Below are positions 31,082 to 41,335 of a stretch of 64,000 bases of DNA, one piece after another. The notes beneath the pieces are model-generated. The model was given only the letters and a program-made list of their open reading frames with translations. It was not told where the DNA came from and did not search any database. This DNA comes from CAZFGK01 sp964518635 (GTDB taxonomy: Bacteria; Zixibacteria; MSB-5A5; GN15; FEB-12). The translations under genes and the position numbers were made by a program. The first letter of the stretch is position 1; the number at the start of each line of letters is the position of its first letter. Location: positions 1 through 64,000 of the forward strand of contig CAZFGK010000017.1 of the NCBI GenBank assembly GCA_964518635.1, read 5' to 3'.

Positions 31082-32220
31082 GACTGCGCTCCCTTCTTCT
31101 GGTCGATCACCTGTAGAATCTCCTGACAAATAAGCTCGGTCGCCGACGTTCTCTTGTTTGTTCGCTCATTCATCTGTGTTCGCATGCGGGAAGCTTCACC
31201 GCTCTCAAGCATGGCGAGTGCCTCCTGCACCGGTTGACGATGCTGGAGTTCGGATTCGAGACAGACTTTGAGGTCTCCTCGTTTTTCTGCCGCGCGCGCA
31301 TTGTGCTCTTGATGATTCGCAGCAGCCATCGGATACGGAATCGCGAGCGCGGGGAGAGCTGCGGCTTCGAGCTCCGCAAGAGTGAGTGCACCGGCGCGAC
31401 AGATTGCGACATCTGCAGAGCGATAAAGTGGAGCCATCTCTGTGGCAAACGGGAAGAGGGTGTGAGTCCGACCGATTTCACCCGCTTGTGCGACTACATC
31501 CGTATAGTCCCTTTCCCCCGTTTGCCAGAGGAGTTTTATGTCTTCTGAGAGTGTCTTTGAATTGAGAGCGCGAAGTACTGCCTGATTAATCGCGCGTGCC
31601 CCCTGACTGCCGCCAAGAATCAGGATGACTGTTGCATTTTCAGAAAAGCCGAATTTTGCACGAGCATCTTCACGCGTGATCGAGTTAAGATTCAAGCGAA
31701 CTGGATTTCCAAATTCACGAATCACTTCATCTCGAACCGACAAATGAGATTTTACTTCTGCAAATGCCGTGAAGATACGTGCCGCATGCGAAGCTGCCTT
31801 TCGTGTCGAAAGTCCCGGCCAGGAATTCTGCTCCTGGATCACATACGGAATTCGCAACTGGCGTGCCGCAGTCAGCACTGGCAACGAGACATACCCTCCC
31901 GTGCCAACGACCACATCCGGCTTGAATTCAAGAAGTGCTTTCTTTGCAATTTGAATCGATCGCAGATAGTGCCATGGCACCAGCAGATTGCTCAAGAGAA
32001 AGCGACGCACGAGACCACGAACGGGGAGTGTGATGAGCTGATACTGATGCTGTTCACGCTGACGATATTCGATTCCACGAGTCGTTCCGAAGAAGAGCTT
32101 TTTGAAACCGCCCGGTTCACACCAGGATGCAAGTTTTTCGCAGATAGCAACGGCAGGATAGAAATGTCCGCCGGTTCCACCACCGGCAAATGCAACGCGA
32201 AGTTCACGACGAAGGTTCAT
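31078..32220 (-). CDS. murG: Lipid II-forming glycosyltransferase MurG
   Basis: 380 residues, GT-B fold of family GT28. N-terminal AFAGGGTGGHFYPAVAI (glycine loop 1), VVGTGGYVSLPVL and the UDP-GlcNAc-binding ILGGSQGARAINQAV, then CRAGALTLAELEAA and PYPMAAANHQEHNA. It transfers GlcNAc to lipid I at the inner membrane face. Overlaps: ftsW upstream (ATGA) and murC downstream (GTGA). Confidence 0.97.
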   Translation of the reverse strand: MNLRRELRVAFAGGGTGGHFYPAVAICEKLASWCEPGGFKKLFFGTTRGIEYRQREQHQYQLITLPVRGLVRRFLLSNLLVPWHYLRSIQIAKKALLEFKPDVVVGTGGYVSLPVLTAARQLRIPYVIQEQNSWPGLSTRKAASHAARIFTAFAEVKSHLSVRDEVIREFGNPVRLNLNSITREDARAKFGFSENATVILILGGSQGARAINQAVLRALNSKTLSEDIKLLWQTGERDYTDVVAQAGEIGRTHTLFPFATEMAPLYRSADVAICRAGALTLAELEAAALPALAIPYPMAAANHQEHNARAAEKRGDLKVCLESELQHRQPVQEALAMLESGEASRMRTQMNERTNKRTSATELICQEILQVIDQKKGAQS

Positions 32221-33314
32221 CGCTCTGACCTCGCTGACAAATTATAGAGAATTGCAACCGCTGAGCTCGATACGAGTAACGACGACCCGCCATAGGAGAA
32301 AAATGGCAGCGCGATTCCGATAACCGGCAACATGGCCGTGACCATGCCGACATTAATCGCAATACTGACAAAGAGCATCCAGGTCATACCGGCGGCGAGG
32401 AGGAACCCAAATCGATCCGGCTGACGAAGCGCAATCGACATGCCGCGCCACAAGAGAAGCACGAATGCAACAAGCACTACGAGCATGCCGATCAAGCCGA
32501 TCTCTTCCCCCATTGAGGCGAAAACAAAATCGGTATGCGGATACGGCAGAAAGAAAAGCTTCGCGATCCCCTGTCCGATCCCTTCACCGGTGATCCCGCC
32601 ATTTCCAAGTGCAATCGCCGCCTGTTTCACCTGATGAATGTCGCTCGACAACGGATCGGTTGCGGAGGCAAGGAAATGATCGACGCGTGATTTCTTATAC
32701 CCGAAGATGAAGACCGTAACATACCCCATCACCATTGCAGGGACTGTTGCGACCAACAGATGTTTCCATCTCACCCCTGCTAGAAAGAAGACACCAAGCA
32801 CTGTTAAGAGAGTGACAATCACGGAACCCAATGCCGGCTGTTCAAATACGAGCAGCAGACCAATACCGATAAGTGGTGCGTACGGCAGGAGAAGCCCTCG
32901 TGGTCGACTCACATCCCGATGCGGCTGTGCCAACGAGAAGGCCAGATAGATCACGAGGAGAAATTTGAAAAACTCAGCGGGTTGCACACTGAATGGACCG
33001 ATCATCAGCCAGCGTTGAGCTTCGTTGCGCGCTGGCATGAAGAAGACCGCAATGAGCATCAACAATGTCACAAACAAAGCCGGAACGCTATAGACTGACC
33101 ATCGACGAAGATCAATGCGTGAGATCCATAAGAATACACCGATCGACACCCCCACCCAGATCAGCTGACTCTTCATGAAGTGCCAATTTGATCCATATCT
33201 GCTCTCAGCGAGAACCGACGATGCAGAATAGATCATAACCAGACCGCCAAGCATAAGCAGAGCGTAGACCCAGAGAAGGAAATCATCATGTGTTCGATCA
33301 GCGAACCTTTTCAT
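32217..33314 (-). CDS. ftsW: Septal peptidoglycan polymerase FtsW
   Basis: 365 residues with about ten transmembrane helices and the SEDS-family signatures: QPAEFFKFLLVIYLA (about 123-137), VTLLTVLGVFFLAGV, and PVIGIALPFFSYGGSSLL near the C-terminus. FtsW polymerises lipid II at the septum with its partner PBP (the ftsI-like gene at 38.6-40.8 kb). It overlaps murD by 17 nt. Confidence 0.96.
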   Translation of the reverse strand: MKRFADRTHDDFLLWVYALLMLGGLVMIYSASSVLAESRYGSNWHFMKSQLIWVGVSIGVFLWISRIDLRRWSVYSVPALFVTLLMLIAVFFMPARNEAQRWLMIGPFSVQPAEFFKFLLVIYLAFSLAQPHRDVSRPRGLLLPYAPLIGIGLLLVFEQPALGSVIVTLLTVLGVFFLAGVRWKHLLVATVPAMVMGYVTVFIFGYKKSRVDHFLASATDPLSSDIHQVKQAAIALGNGGITGEGIGQGIAKLFFLPYPHTDFVFASMGEEIGLIGMLVVLVAFVLLLWRGMSIALRQPDRFGFLLAAGMTWMLFVSIAINVGMVTAMLPVIGIALPFFSYGGSSLLVSSSAVAILYNLSARSER

Positions 33315-34686
33315 GATTCCCCTCTGTATAGCTCGGTCGCACGAGGCGCATCACTGCCTCTTTGTATTTTACGCCTCGCTCCTCATAATTTTCAAACATG
33401 TCAAACGAGGAACAGGCAGGTGAAAGCAGGACTGCCATACCCGACTTTGCCAATTCATGCGCCGTAGCGACTGCTTCGTCGAGTGAGTTCGCAAATTGTG
33501 TCGGAAAATTCTTGCCAAGTTCATCGAAAATCCGAAAACGGGCTTCACCAATTGCGATGATTCGCTCTATTTTCCCTCGCCCGGCATCGATTAGAGGCGC
33601 GTATGGTGCTCCTTTGTCACGACCACCCGCAATCAGAACCGTCGGCTTCTTCATCGCGCGGAGTGCATAGATAACCGAGTCTACGTTGGTCGCTTTGGAG
33701 TCATTGATATACTCAACGCCATCGATAGTGGCGACAAATTCGATACGATGCTCGACGCCGGCAAAAGAAGTGAGAGTCGAAGCGATGCTGTTCGTATCGA
33801 TTCCGGCGGCTCGGACGATCAATGCTGCAGCTGCCGCATTTTGCAGGTTGTGTTCACCCGGAATACGAATCGCATCAGTTGGACAGATCGGCTGAAAACT
33901 CCCGTTCACCAGAAAGCCGAGATGCCCACTTCGCACTACGGCTTCGGCTGCTGTGTGTGGCTGCGTTGAGAATCTTTGTACCTGCGCCGCACTCTTTGGA
34001 GAATCGGCAAGTGTCTCTTTGTCATCGGCGTTGAGTATGAAGGTGTCGGCGGCGGTCTGATTTTCAGTAATACGGTACTTCGCCTGACGATATCCTGCGT
34101 ACCCACCATGATACTCGAGATGATCAGGTGAAAAATTCAGAATCGCTGCAATCTTTGGATGAAAGTCAGCGATGACCGATAACTGAAAACTTGAAACTTC
34201 CAGAACAACAATGGACTGATCGGTTGTTTCTGCTGCGAATGATGATAGTGGGAGACCGATATTTCCACCGACAAAAGTCTGCCGTCCACTCGCTTTGCAG
34301 ATTTCACCGACAAGGGTTGTGGTCGTGCTCTTTCCATTCGTCCCAGTGATGGCGATCACCGTTCCACGAGTCTCCCACCAGCCGAATTCCAGTTCAGAAA
34401 AAATCGGCAGACCCCGTTTGCGGGCCTCGACCAGAATCGGCAATGACAGCGGCACACCCGGTGAGAGGACCAGAAAATCCATTGAGAGAAGCTTGTCTGA
34501 ATGTTCACCACTTTCGTAGGGGATTCCATTCGCTTTTAACTCTGCAATAGCTGCAGCCACTTTCTCAGGACGTGCGGCATCGGAGACAAACGGCATCCCG
34601 CCACGCAATTGTGCAAGATGCGCCGCAGCAAGCCCCGAGCGAGCCATGCCAAGTATGCCGATCTTTCTGCCTTCTATTCTGCTCAT
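33298..34686 (-). CDS. murD: UDP-N-acetylmuramoyl-L-alanine--D-glutamate ligase
   Basis: 462 residues. Rossmann N-terminus GILGMARSGLAAAHLA, ATP loop GTNGKSTTTTLVGEI (about 112-126), NFSPDHLEYH, and INDSKATNVDSV in the C-terminal domain. It adds D-Glu. The start overlaps the mraY stop as ATGA. Confidence 0.96.
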   Translation of the reverse strand: MSRIEGRKIGILGMARSGLAAAHLAQLRGGMPFVSDAARPEKVAAAIAELKANGIPYESGEHSDKLLSMDFLVLSPGVPLSLPILVEARKRGLPIFSELEFGWWETRGTVIAITGTNGKSTTTTLVGEICKASGRQTFVGGNIGLPLSSFAAETTDQSIVVLEVSSFQLSVIADFHPKIAAILNFSPDHLEYHGGYAGYRQAKYRITENQTAADTFILNADDKETLADSPKSAAQVQRFSTQPHTAAEAVVRSGHLGFLVNGSFQPICPTDAIRIPGEHNLQNAAAAALIVRAAGIDTNSIASTLTSFAGVEHRIEFVATIDGVEYINDSKATNVDSVIYALRAMKKPTVLIAGGRDKGAPYAPLIDAGRGKIERIIAIGEARFRIFDELGKNFPTQFANSLDEAVATAHELAKSGMAVLLSPACSSFDMFENYEERGVKYKEAVMRLVRPSYTEGNHEKVR

Positions 34687-35771
34687 CGTATTTTCAATGT
34701 GGCTAAGGTCATCAGGGCACAGACGATGCCGACAATCCAGAATCGTATCACGACTTTGGATTCAGCCCATCCGGAAAGTTCAAAATGATGGTGTAACGGT
34801 GCCATCTTGAAGACACGCTGCTTGTTTCGGTAGCGATATGAGAGAATCTGGATGATCACCGAGAGGGCGTTGATTACAAAGACTCCGCCGACTAAGCCGA
34901 GCAACAGCTCTTTTTTCACCAGTACTGCAATGGCACCGAGTGCCCCGCCAAGAGCAAGTGAACCCGTATCCCCCATGAAGACCTGCGCGGGATGGCAATT
35001 GAACCAGAGAAAACCAAGCGCAGCTCCGAGCACCGCGCCGCAGAAGACGGTCAGTTCACCAGTACCCGGCAGATATTCGATCTGCAGATAATGTGAATAG
35101 TCAAGTCGACCGGAGACATAGACCAATCCGGCAAAGGCGACAAAACAGAATGCAATGAGTCCGATGGCGAGACCATCAAGTCCGTCAGTCAGATTCACGG
35201 CATTTGATGTCGCAGTGATCACTACTACAATAAATGGAGCGTAGAGAATGCCGAGATTAAGGACGTAGTCTTTGAAAAATGGAATCGACGTTGTCCCATC
35301 ATACGCCGATGACGGCGCAAAACTAAGAATGGCACCAGCAAACAATGAACCGACTAAGAGTTGCCCGAGGAGTTTACGCTTCGCAACAAGTCCACCGCGG
35401 ACTTTCTTGATAGATTTCAGATAGTCATCGTAGAAGCCGAGCATCCCCAGCGAAGCAGTGATGATCATCACTGACTGAATGTAAAAATTTGTCAGATTGG
35501 CCCAGAGTAATGTCGGCAGCAGGATGGAGATGAGAATGAGCATCCCCCCCATCGTCGGCGTACCGGCTTTCTTCTGGTGAGTGGACGGCCCTTCTTCACG
35601 AATACTCTCACCAATTTGCAGGCGTTGTAGCCATTTGATGAATGTCGGTCCGAAGAGAAGCGAGATCAGCAGTGCCGTGATCGCTGCTCCTGCGGAACGA
35701 AAGGTGATATAGCGAAAGAGATTGAATCCGGTGAACAACTCAGTGAGCGGCGCAGCAAGATGATAGAACAT
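34683..35771 (-). CDS. mraY: Phospho-N-acetylmuramoyl-pentapeptide transferase
   Basis: 362 residues, about ten transmembrane helices. Catalytic motifs: STHQKKAGTPTMGG (about 61-74), NLTDGLDGLAIG with the DD-type aspartates, GDTGSLALGGALG, and MAPLHHHFELSGW near the end. It forms lipid I from UDP-MurNAc-pentapeptide on the inner leaflet. The start overlaps the murF stop as TAATG. Confidence 0.97.
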   Translation of the reverse strand: MFYHLAAPLTELFTGFNLFRYITFRSAGAAITALLISLLFGPTFIKWLQRLQIGESIREEGPSTHQKKAGTPTMGGMLILISILLPTLLWANLTNFYIQSVMIITASLGMLGFYDDYLKSIKKVRGGLVAKRKLLGQLLVGSLFAGAILSFAPSSAYDGTTSIPFFKDYVLNLGILYAPFIVVVITATSNAVNLTDGLDGLAIGLIAFCFVAFAGLVYVSGRLDYSHYLQIEYLPGTGELTVFCGAVLGAALGFLWFNCHPAQVFMGDTGSLALGGALGAIAVLVKKELLLGLVGGVFVINALSVIIQILSYRYRNKQRVFKMAPLHHHFELSGWAESKVVIRFWIVGIVCALMTLATLKIR

Positions 35772-37159
35772 TATCGCACCGCTCCCTGCGGCTGAACCGC
35801 GGCACGAAGGATCGGGAGTATTCTTTCAAGAGCGGCGCCACGTGACCCCTTGAGATAGATCAGATCGCCGCCTTGCAGGCGTGCAATTGCATCTTGTGCT
35901 TTTTCTATCGAAGGACAACGAACAACTGCATTTCGAGACATTCCGGAAGCAATTGCCGCCGATGAAATTTCATCCGCCAGCATTCCAACAGTAATCAACA
36001 GGTCAAGATTTGTGCCAGCGATGAATTTTCCCATCTCAGCGTGATAGCGAATCTCATCGACACCAAGTTCACGCATATCGCCGAGAATCGCGACCCTGCG
36101 AGATGCTGGCATCGCGAGAATCGTCTCCAAACCGGATTGCATTGATGCCGGATTTGCATTGTAGCAATCGACGATCACCTGCCAATTCCCGATCTGTTCG
36201 ATCTCACCACGCATTGGTGCGGTGGTGAATCGCAAAGCGGCGGTATCAACAGAATCAAAAGAATACCCAAGGACACGAACACCGGCATAGGCGGCGAGAA
36301 GATTTAGTACCTGATGCTTCCCAAACAGATTGATGACAAATTGATGCGAGTTGATCTTGACTCGCGTCTTCCCAGAGCGATCAACTTCAATCTGTGTCGG
36401 ATGAATGTCGGAAGACGGTGCAAGTCCGAAGGTCAGAACATCCTTGCGAATCGCGCGAGCACGATCCGCAATCTCCTCCGCGACAATCACCGGCCCCGGA
36501 GAGACTGCTCGCACCAGTTCTAATTCTTCGGCAAGCACACCCTCCCACGACCCCAGATGTTCCAGGTGTGAGACTGCGACATTGGTAATCACCGCGGCAT
36601 GTGGACTCACGACAGGAATCAGTTCACGCATTTCACCGGTAATCGACACACCCATTTCGATCACCGCCGCTTTTGTTTCTTTAGGCATCGCAAAGAATGC
36701 CAACGGTGCACCAAAGAGATTGTTCAGATTCCCGGGCGACATGAATGACTTCGTTTCAACTGCCTGAAGCAGTCGACCAGCCATCTCTTTGGTCGTTGTC
36801 TTTCCGTTCGAGCCGCTGATACCGAGACGTTTCGGCGCGACCTGATCTCGATACCAGATCGCAAGAGTGCGGAAGGCCTGATTCGTATCTTCAACCGCTA
36901 CAACCGGCGTTGATTGATCAATCTGATGTATTCTCTCAAAATTTCCTCGAACGACGATTCCACTGGCGCCGTTGCGAAGTGCCGATTCGATGAAATCATG
37001 TCCATCGGTTCGATCACCACGCACGGCAAAGAACAGTTCCCCCGATTTGATCGTGCGACTGTCGATTGATACACCGCTAAACTGCGTTGAAGCCGCGGTC
37101 GTGTTGTAGAGGGTGCCGTGAACGATTGATGCAAGCCGGTCGAAGCGCATGCTGATCAT
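35771..37159 (-). CDS. murF: UDP-MurNAc-tripeptide--D-Ala-D-Ala ligase
   Basis: 462 residues. ATP loop GISGSNGKTTTKEMAGRL, a middle-domain NVAVSHLEHLGS, and the C-terminal YNANPASMQSGLETI loop typical of MurF. It adds D-Ala-D-Ala; ddl is not in the window. The start at 37159 overlaps the murE stop as ATGA; an ATG nine bases further in is also possible. Confidence 0.96.
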   Translation of the reverse strand: MISMRFDRLASIVHGTLYNTTAASTQFSGVSIDSRTIKSGELFFAVRGDRTDGHDFIESALRNGASGIVVRGNFERIHQIDQSTPVVAVEDTNQAFRTLAIWYRDQVAPKRLGISGSNGKTTTKEMAGRLLQAVETKSFMSPGNLNNLFGAPLAFFAMPKETKAAVIEMGVSITGEMRELIPVVSPHAAVITNVAVSHLEHLGSWEGVLAEELELVRAVSPGPVIVAEEIADRARAIRKDVLTFGLAPSSDIHPTQIEVDRSGKTRVKINSHQFVINLFGKHQVLNLLAAYAGVRVLGYSFDSVDTAALRFTTAPMRGEIEQIGNWQVIVDCYNANPASMQSGLETILAMPASRRVAILGDMRELGVDEIRYHAEMGKFIAGTNLDLLITVGMLADEISSAAIASGMSRNAVVRCPSIEKAQDAIARLQGGDLIYLKGSRGAALERILPILRAAVQPQGAVR

Positions 37160-38655
37160 ACACGCCTCCCACTCGTTGCAGTTACAAAACCAAGTTCACC
37201 CAGTGATCGTTCGGCTTCCCGTTCATCAAGAAAAGGATGCTTCACTCCCTGAATTTCCTGATATGGCTCCGCACCTTTACCAGCGATCAAGACCGCATCC
37301 CCCGGTTTTGCAAGACGAAGAATTGCATCAATCGCGGCGCGTCGATCAGGAATGGTCGCCGCGACATTCTTCCCAAGTCCCGGCTTGATATCTTCGATAA
37401 TCGCCAGAGGATCTTCGCTGCGCGGATTGTCAGAGGTGACCACGACGATATCCGCGGCATCGCACGCTGCTTTCCCCATGATCGGACGCTTTCCTTTGTC
37501 TCGATCTCCGCCACATCCAAAGAGAAGCAGCACGCGACCTGCGACAAGCTCTCGTGTCGTCGCAACGAGAGAGCAGATCGCATCCGGAGTGTGCGCATAA
37601 TCGACGTAGACCGCAAAGGGCTGCCCCATTACGATCGGCTGCAAACGTCCGGCGAGTGGTTTGAGCGATTCGAGCCCGCGTACGACTGAGTCAAGATCGA
37701 CACCACTTCCCAATCCACCTGCAGCAGCGGCAAGAGCATTGATCAGATTGAATCGCCCGGGTAACGCAAGTTGTACGGTTGCATTCCCCATAGGGGTGAT
37801 CATGTCGAGCATGGTGCGATCAGGGCGCAACTCGAACCGTTCAGTGCGGACATCGGCACTCGGATTTTCGAGCGCGTAGGTAATGGTCGAGCATTGCAAC
37901 CGAGAGAAAAGTGGTTTCCAGGCCGGTTCATCGAGATTAATCACCGCATAGGACAACTCACCACTTAAACGGTCAACGAGGAGTGCCTTTGCGGCAAAAT
38001 ACTCTTCCATTGTGCCATGAAAGTCGAGATGATCGCGAGTCAGATTCGTATAGACCGCGACCCGATAGTTCACATGATCAACTCGATGCAGGGCAAGGGC
38101 GTGACTTGATGTTTCGATCACTGCATTGGTGCAGCGATTCTTGACCATCAGGAAAAAAAGCCGCTGAAGATCAAGCGACTCCGGCGTGGTACGGTCGGCT
38201 TCAAACACTTCCTGTCCGGTGTCGTAGCGAAGAGTCGAAACCAGGCCGACGGTCTTCCCTCTCGCTTTCAGAATTTCCCGAATGAAGAAGCTGGTGGTAG
38301 TCTTCCCGTTTGTTCCAGTCACACCACAGACTTTGAGTTTTTCACCCGGGTAGTCGTAAAATTTCGCCGCGAGTTCTGCCAATGCAATGCGAACATCCGG
38401 TACCTGTACATAGGAGACATTTCCAAGAGACGAATCGAGTTTTTCAGCACTACCGACTACAGCAACCGCACCTCGGCTGATTGCATCTTTCGCAAATGCG
38501 AGCCCATCCTGCTTGAAACCCGGAACCGCAACAAAGAGTGAGCTGGGGCGAATCTGACGGGAATCATATTCGATGTTCGTAATCTGCACGGAGGAATCGC
38601 CGTGTGTGACTGCACCCTGCATGCCGTCGATCAGTTCAGCAAGTGTCTTCACCAT
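37156..38655 (-). CDS. murE: UDP-MurNAc-L-Ala-D-Glu--meso-diaminopimelate ligase
   Basis: 499 residues from the ATG at 38655 (AGGTG close upstream), which overlaps the ftsI stop by 7 nt. ATP loop GVTGTNGKTTTSFFIREI, VDYAHTPDAI, and the DAP-specificity motif SDNPRSEDP. This motif indicates meso-diaminopimelate at stem position 3, so the wall is of the Gram-negative A1gamma type. Cytoplasmic enzyme, coupled to murF. Confidence 0.96.
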   Translation of the reverse strand: MVKTLAELIDGMQGAVTHGDSSVQITNIEYDSRQIRPSSLFVAVPGFKQDGLAFAKDAISRGAVAVVGSAEKLDSSLGNVSYVQVPDVRIALAELAAKFYDYPGEKLKVCGVTGTNGKTTTSFFIREILKARGKTVGLVSTLRYDTGQEVFEADRTTPESLDLQRLFFLMVKNRCTNAVIETSSHALALHRVDHVNYRVAVYTNLTRDHLDFHGTMEEYFAAKALLVDRLSGELSYAVINLDEPAWKPLFSRLQCSTITYALENPSADVRTERFELRPDRTMLDMITPMGNATVQLALPGRFNLINALAAAAGGLGSGVDLDSVVRGLESLKPLAGRLQPIVMGQPFAVYVDYAHTPDAICSLVATTRELVAGRVLLLFGCGGDRDKGKRPIMGKAACDAADIVVVTSDNPRSEDPLAIIEDIKPGLGKNVAATIPDRRAAIDAILRLAKPGDAVLIAGKGAEPYQEIQGVKHPFLDEREAERSLGELGFVTATSGRRV

Positions 38656-40796
38656 GCACCTGCCTGAGCGGAATCGGATGAAGAATTCACCTGCGTCACA
38701 ACCGGTAGTGGAACCACTATTGGTGAAGGAGTCACCGAGCAATCAAGGCGGCAGATCATGCCATCAGTGATTGTCGTCCCAATTGGAATCGACTGCTGCG
38801 CGACTTCGCCGCGACCGAAGACCATCACTTCAACTCCCAGTGATGCAAGCAGCGCAGCTGCTTCACGCACGGTGAGAAGCCGAAGATTGGGCATCACTCG
38901 TTGCGATGAATGACTCGCAAGAATGAGTACCCGTTGTCCCTTCGTGAGAAATTCACCGGGCGGGGGGAATTGCCAGGACACCGTCCCCTCGTCGGCGGTG
39001 CTGACAAGCTCCACCCCGCGTCGGATCGTTTCTGCTTTGGCCTCTCGATATGGCATCCCGATCAACGACGGGATGGTCTGTCGATTTTCTGAACGAGCAA
39101 GTAAAGTCCGCGTCTGCAACGGCACGGTGAACAGATCCGGATTGGTAACATAAAAGCGATCAGCGATTGCACGGAACAATGGAGCAGCAGTCGCGCCAGC
39201 TTCACGTTCACGATCGAAAACTTTCAGCACGACGACCCCTGCGATTTTCGGTCGCTCAAGAGGGAAAAATCCGGCAAAGCATCCAAGATACATACTGTGC
39301 GAATAGCGCTTGGTGACGGGGTCAACGAGTTGTGGTGTTCCTGTCTTTCCCGCAATCGCGAGATAGTCGGACTTTGCTCGCACGGCGGTACCGTGTTCTA
39401 CAATAGAGCGAAGGACCTGATGCAATTGTGGTGTGATCTTTTCAGAAAAAACTCGCCGAACAACTTTTCGCTCGGCAGTTCGACGTACCGAGCCGTCCTC
39501 ATTGACATACCCATACACCAACTGCGGTTTGAGAAGCTCTCCCCCGTTTGCCAGCGCGGCATAGGCGGTCGCAAGTTGAAGTGCATTCACCGCGACGGCA
39601 TGCCCGATAGAAAGAGTCGCAATCGTGAAATCATTCCAGCGGTTCGGTTGGACGACATTTCCGCGAACTTCACCGGGAATCCCGAGACGGACTTTCTCCC
39701 CAAAGCCCATATCTTTGTAGAACTGATAGAGTCGCTCGCCGCCGACTCGTACGCCGACTTTTCCTGCGCCGATGTTTGATGACTTCTCCATCACCTCCAG
39801 GAAAGTCATACCATCTTTGGGGTGTGGATCATTGAGCACACGTCCGTTAATTCTCCATGCCCCATGCTCAAGATTGATCCATTCATCGAGGCGAACGACT
39901 CCAGCATCAAGTGCTGCCGCGGCAGTGAATGCCTTCGCCGATGAACCCGGTTCGAACTGGTCGGCGATAACACGGAGCTTCGTCGGGCGATTCGGATCGG
40001 TGTCGGTGGTGTCGTAATGTGCCATCGCCAGAATCTCACCGGTTTCGACATCAAGGAATATCCCCATCCCGGTCTGAATGCCAAAGCTGTCGACGACATG
40101 CTTGAGACTCGACTCCAAAATCTCCTGCAACTGCCAGTCAATGGTCAATACAACCGACGCCCCGGGAGTTGGCGGAATGAGAGCGGTCTCTTCAAAGCGA
40201 TAGCTCCGATCAAGACCATCACGAAGGATGTCCGCCTGTCCGGCTGTTCCGGTCAGGAGAGAATCAAAGGCAAGCTCAAGCCCACTTGCCCCTTTGTTGT
40301 CGATATCGGTGAAGCCGACGATCTGCTTCCCGGCGGTACCAAAGGGATACTGACGTCGTGGTTCACGTCGCAAGACTATGCCTGCTGGTTCAAGCTGTTC
40401 GATATCATGGGCGAGTTCATCACTAATGTTGCGCTTGATATAGCGAAACTTCCGCTTTGCAATCTTATGCTCCTGAATAGAACTACCCGCAGGAAGCCCA
40501 TGTAGTGAGTCAAGAAATTGCCCGACCAACTGGACATCAGCTTCGGTTCTTGGTTCGGCGCAGAGCGCATATCCGCTGACCGATTTGGCGACAATACGAC
40601 CACTTCGGTCGAATATCGCACCACGGTCTGCCGGAATTGGCACTTGACCGGTCGACTGGTCGGCCATCATACGACTGCATCTCTCCCGTTCAACTACCTG
40701 CAACTGGACCAGACGTCCGACAAACAGGACGAAGATCAAGCTCATGATGACAATCAGTCCGGTGAGTCGCTGACGTTCGGTCGAGGTTCGACTCAT
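38649..40796 (-). CDS. ftsI: Septal transpeptidase FtsI/PBP with two PASTA domains
   Basis: 715 residues. A membrane anchor (about 11-33) is followed by the PBP dimerisation domain (PADRGAIFDRSGRIVAKS) and the transpeptidase: SxxK as GSSAK, SSN as EKSSNIGAG, KTG as AGKTGTPQ. Two PASTA domains follow at the C-terminus (IPSLIGMPYREAKAETIRRG and VMPNLRLLTVREAAALL). PASTA-bearing divisome PBPs are common in Gram-positives and in several FCB lineages. It cross-links septal peptidoglycan with FtsW. ATGA overlap with ftsL. Confidence 0.93.
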   Translation of the reverse strand: MSRTSTERQRLTGLIVIMSLIFVLFVGRLVQLQVVERERCSRMMADQSTGQVPIPADRGAIFDRSGRIVAKSVSGYALCAEPRTEADVQLVGQFLDSLHGLPAGSSIQEHKIAKRKFRYIKRNISDELAHDIEQLEPAGIVLRREPRRQYPFGTAGKQIVGFTDIDNKGASGLELAFDSLLTGTAGQADILRDGLDRSYRFEETALIPPTPGASVVLTIDWQLQEILESSLKHVVDSFGIQTGMGIFLDVETGEILAMAHYDTTDTDPNRPTKLRVIADQFEPGSSAKAFTAAAALDAGVVRLDEWINLEHGAWRINGRVLNDPHPKDGMTFLEVMEKSSNIGAGKVGVRVGGERLYQFYKDMGFGEKVRLGIPGEVRGNVVQPNRWNDFTIATLSIGHAVAVNALQLATAYAALANGGELLKPQLVYGYVNEDGSVRRTAERKVVRRVFSEKITPQLHQVLRSIVEHGTAVRAKSDYLAIAGKTGTPQLVDPVTKRYSHSMYLGCFAGFFPLERPKIAGVVVLKVFDREREAGATAAPLFRAIADRFYVTNPDLFTVPLQTRTLLARSENRQTIPSLIGMPYREAKAETIRRGVELVSTADEGTVSWQFPPPGEFLTKGQRVLILASHSSQRVMPNLRLLTVREAAALLASLGVEVMVFGRGEVAQQSIPIGTTITDGMICRLDCSVTPSPIVVPLPVVTQVNSSSDSAQAGAW

Positions 40797-41335
40797 TTAC
40801 CGTTGTCCGTGGGATTCGAAATCGTATCGAAAGTCACGCCGATCAGATCACGCGGCTCGGCTAGTGCTTCCGTTGAGGTCGGCAGATAATCGCCGAGACG
40901 TTTAAACGCCGCAAACATCTGAGTCATCGGCGTTTCGACCGTCGTATCCTGTTCGGTCGATGTCACTACCGTGAACAGACGATCGGCTGCGACCGGATGC
41001 ATTCCCAGACTATCTTTTGCAAAGGTCTGGATTCGAGTAGGAGTCGAAAGAGCGACAATTTCTGAAGTCTGTTTCTTGAGTGCGTCGGTGTACCCCTGCT
41101 GGGCAGTACGCAAAGTGACGACCTGATTGGCAAGTTCGATAGCAAAGACCCGCTGCCAGATGTGCAGACAGATCAGCACGATCACCAGAAGAAGCAGCAT
41201 GACCGTCGGGAAATGGCGATGGCGTACCATCCGAGAACGAAATGAGGGTTTGACCTCCAGCGTCTCGGCATAGCGACGAACCGACCGGCTTCCGCCTGCG
41301 TGGCCAGCAGAGTAGTCGAGCCGATGCTCACTCAT
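40793..41335 (-). CDS. ftsL: FtsL-like divisome protein
   Basis: 180 residues, position between rsmH and ftsI as in canonical clusters. A cytoplasmic basic N-terminus (about 1-40), one transmembrane helix (about 45-64, TVMLLLLVIVLICLHIW), then a coiled-coil periplasmic part with STPTRIQTFAKDSLGMHP, a typical FtsL motif. It scaffolds FtsI/FtsW with FtsB and FtsQ. The 60-residue extra C-terminal tail is unusual. Confidence 0.85.
   Translation of the reverse strand: MSEHRLDYSAGHAGGSRSVRRYAETLEVKPSFRSRMVRHRHFPTVMLLLLVIVLICLHIWQRVFAIELANQVVTLRTAQQGYTDALKKQTSEIVALSTPTRIQTFAKDSLGMHPVAADRLFTVVTSTEQDTTVETPMTQMFAAFKRLGDYLPTSTEALAEPRDLIGVTFDTISNPTDNGK

Noticed and set aside
31744..32247. Rightward open frame of 167 codons inside murG
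   Set aside because: Antisense to a clear MurG; composition (Cys/Arg-rich) is an artefact of the opposite strand.
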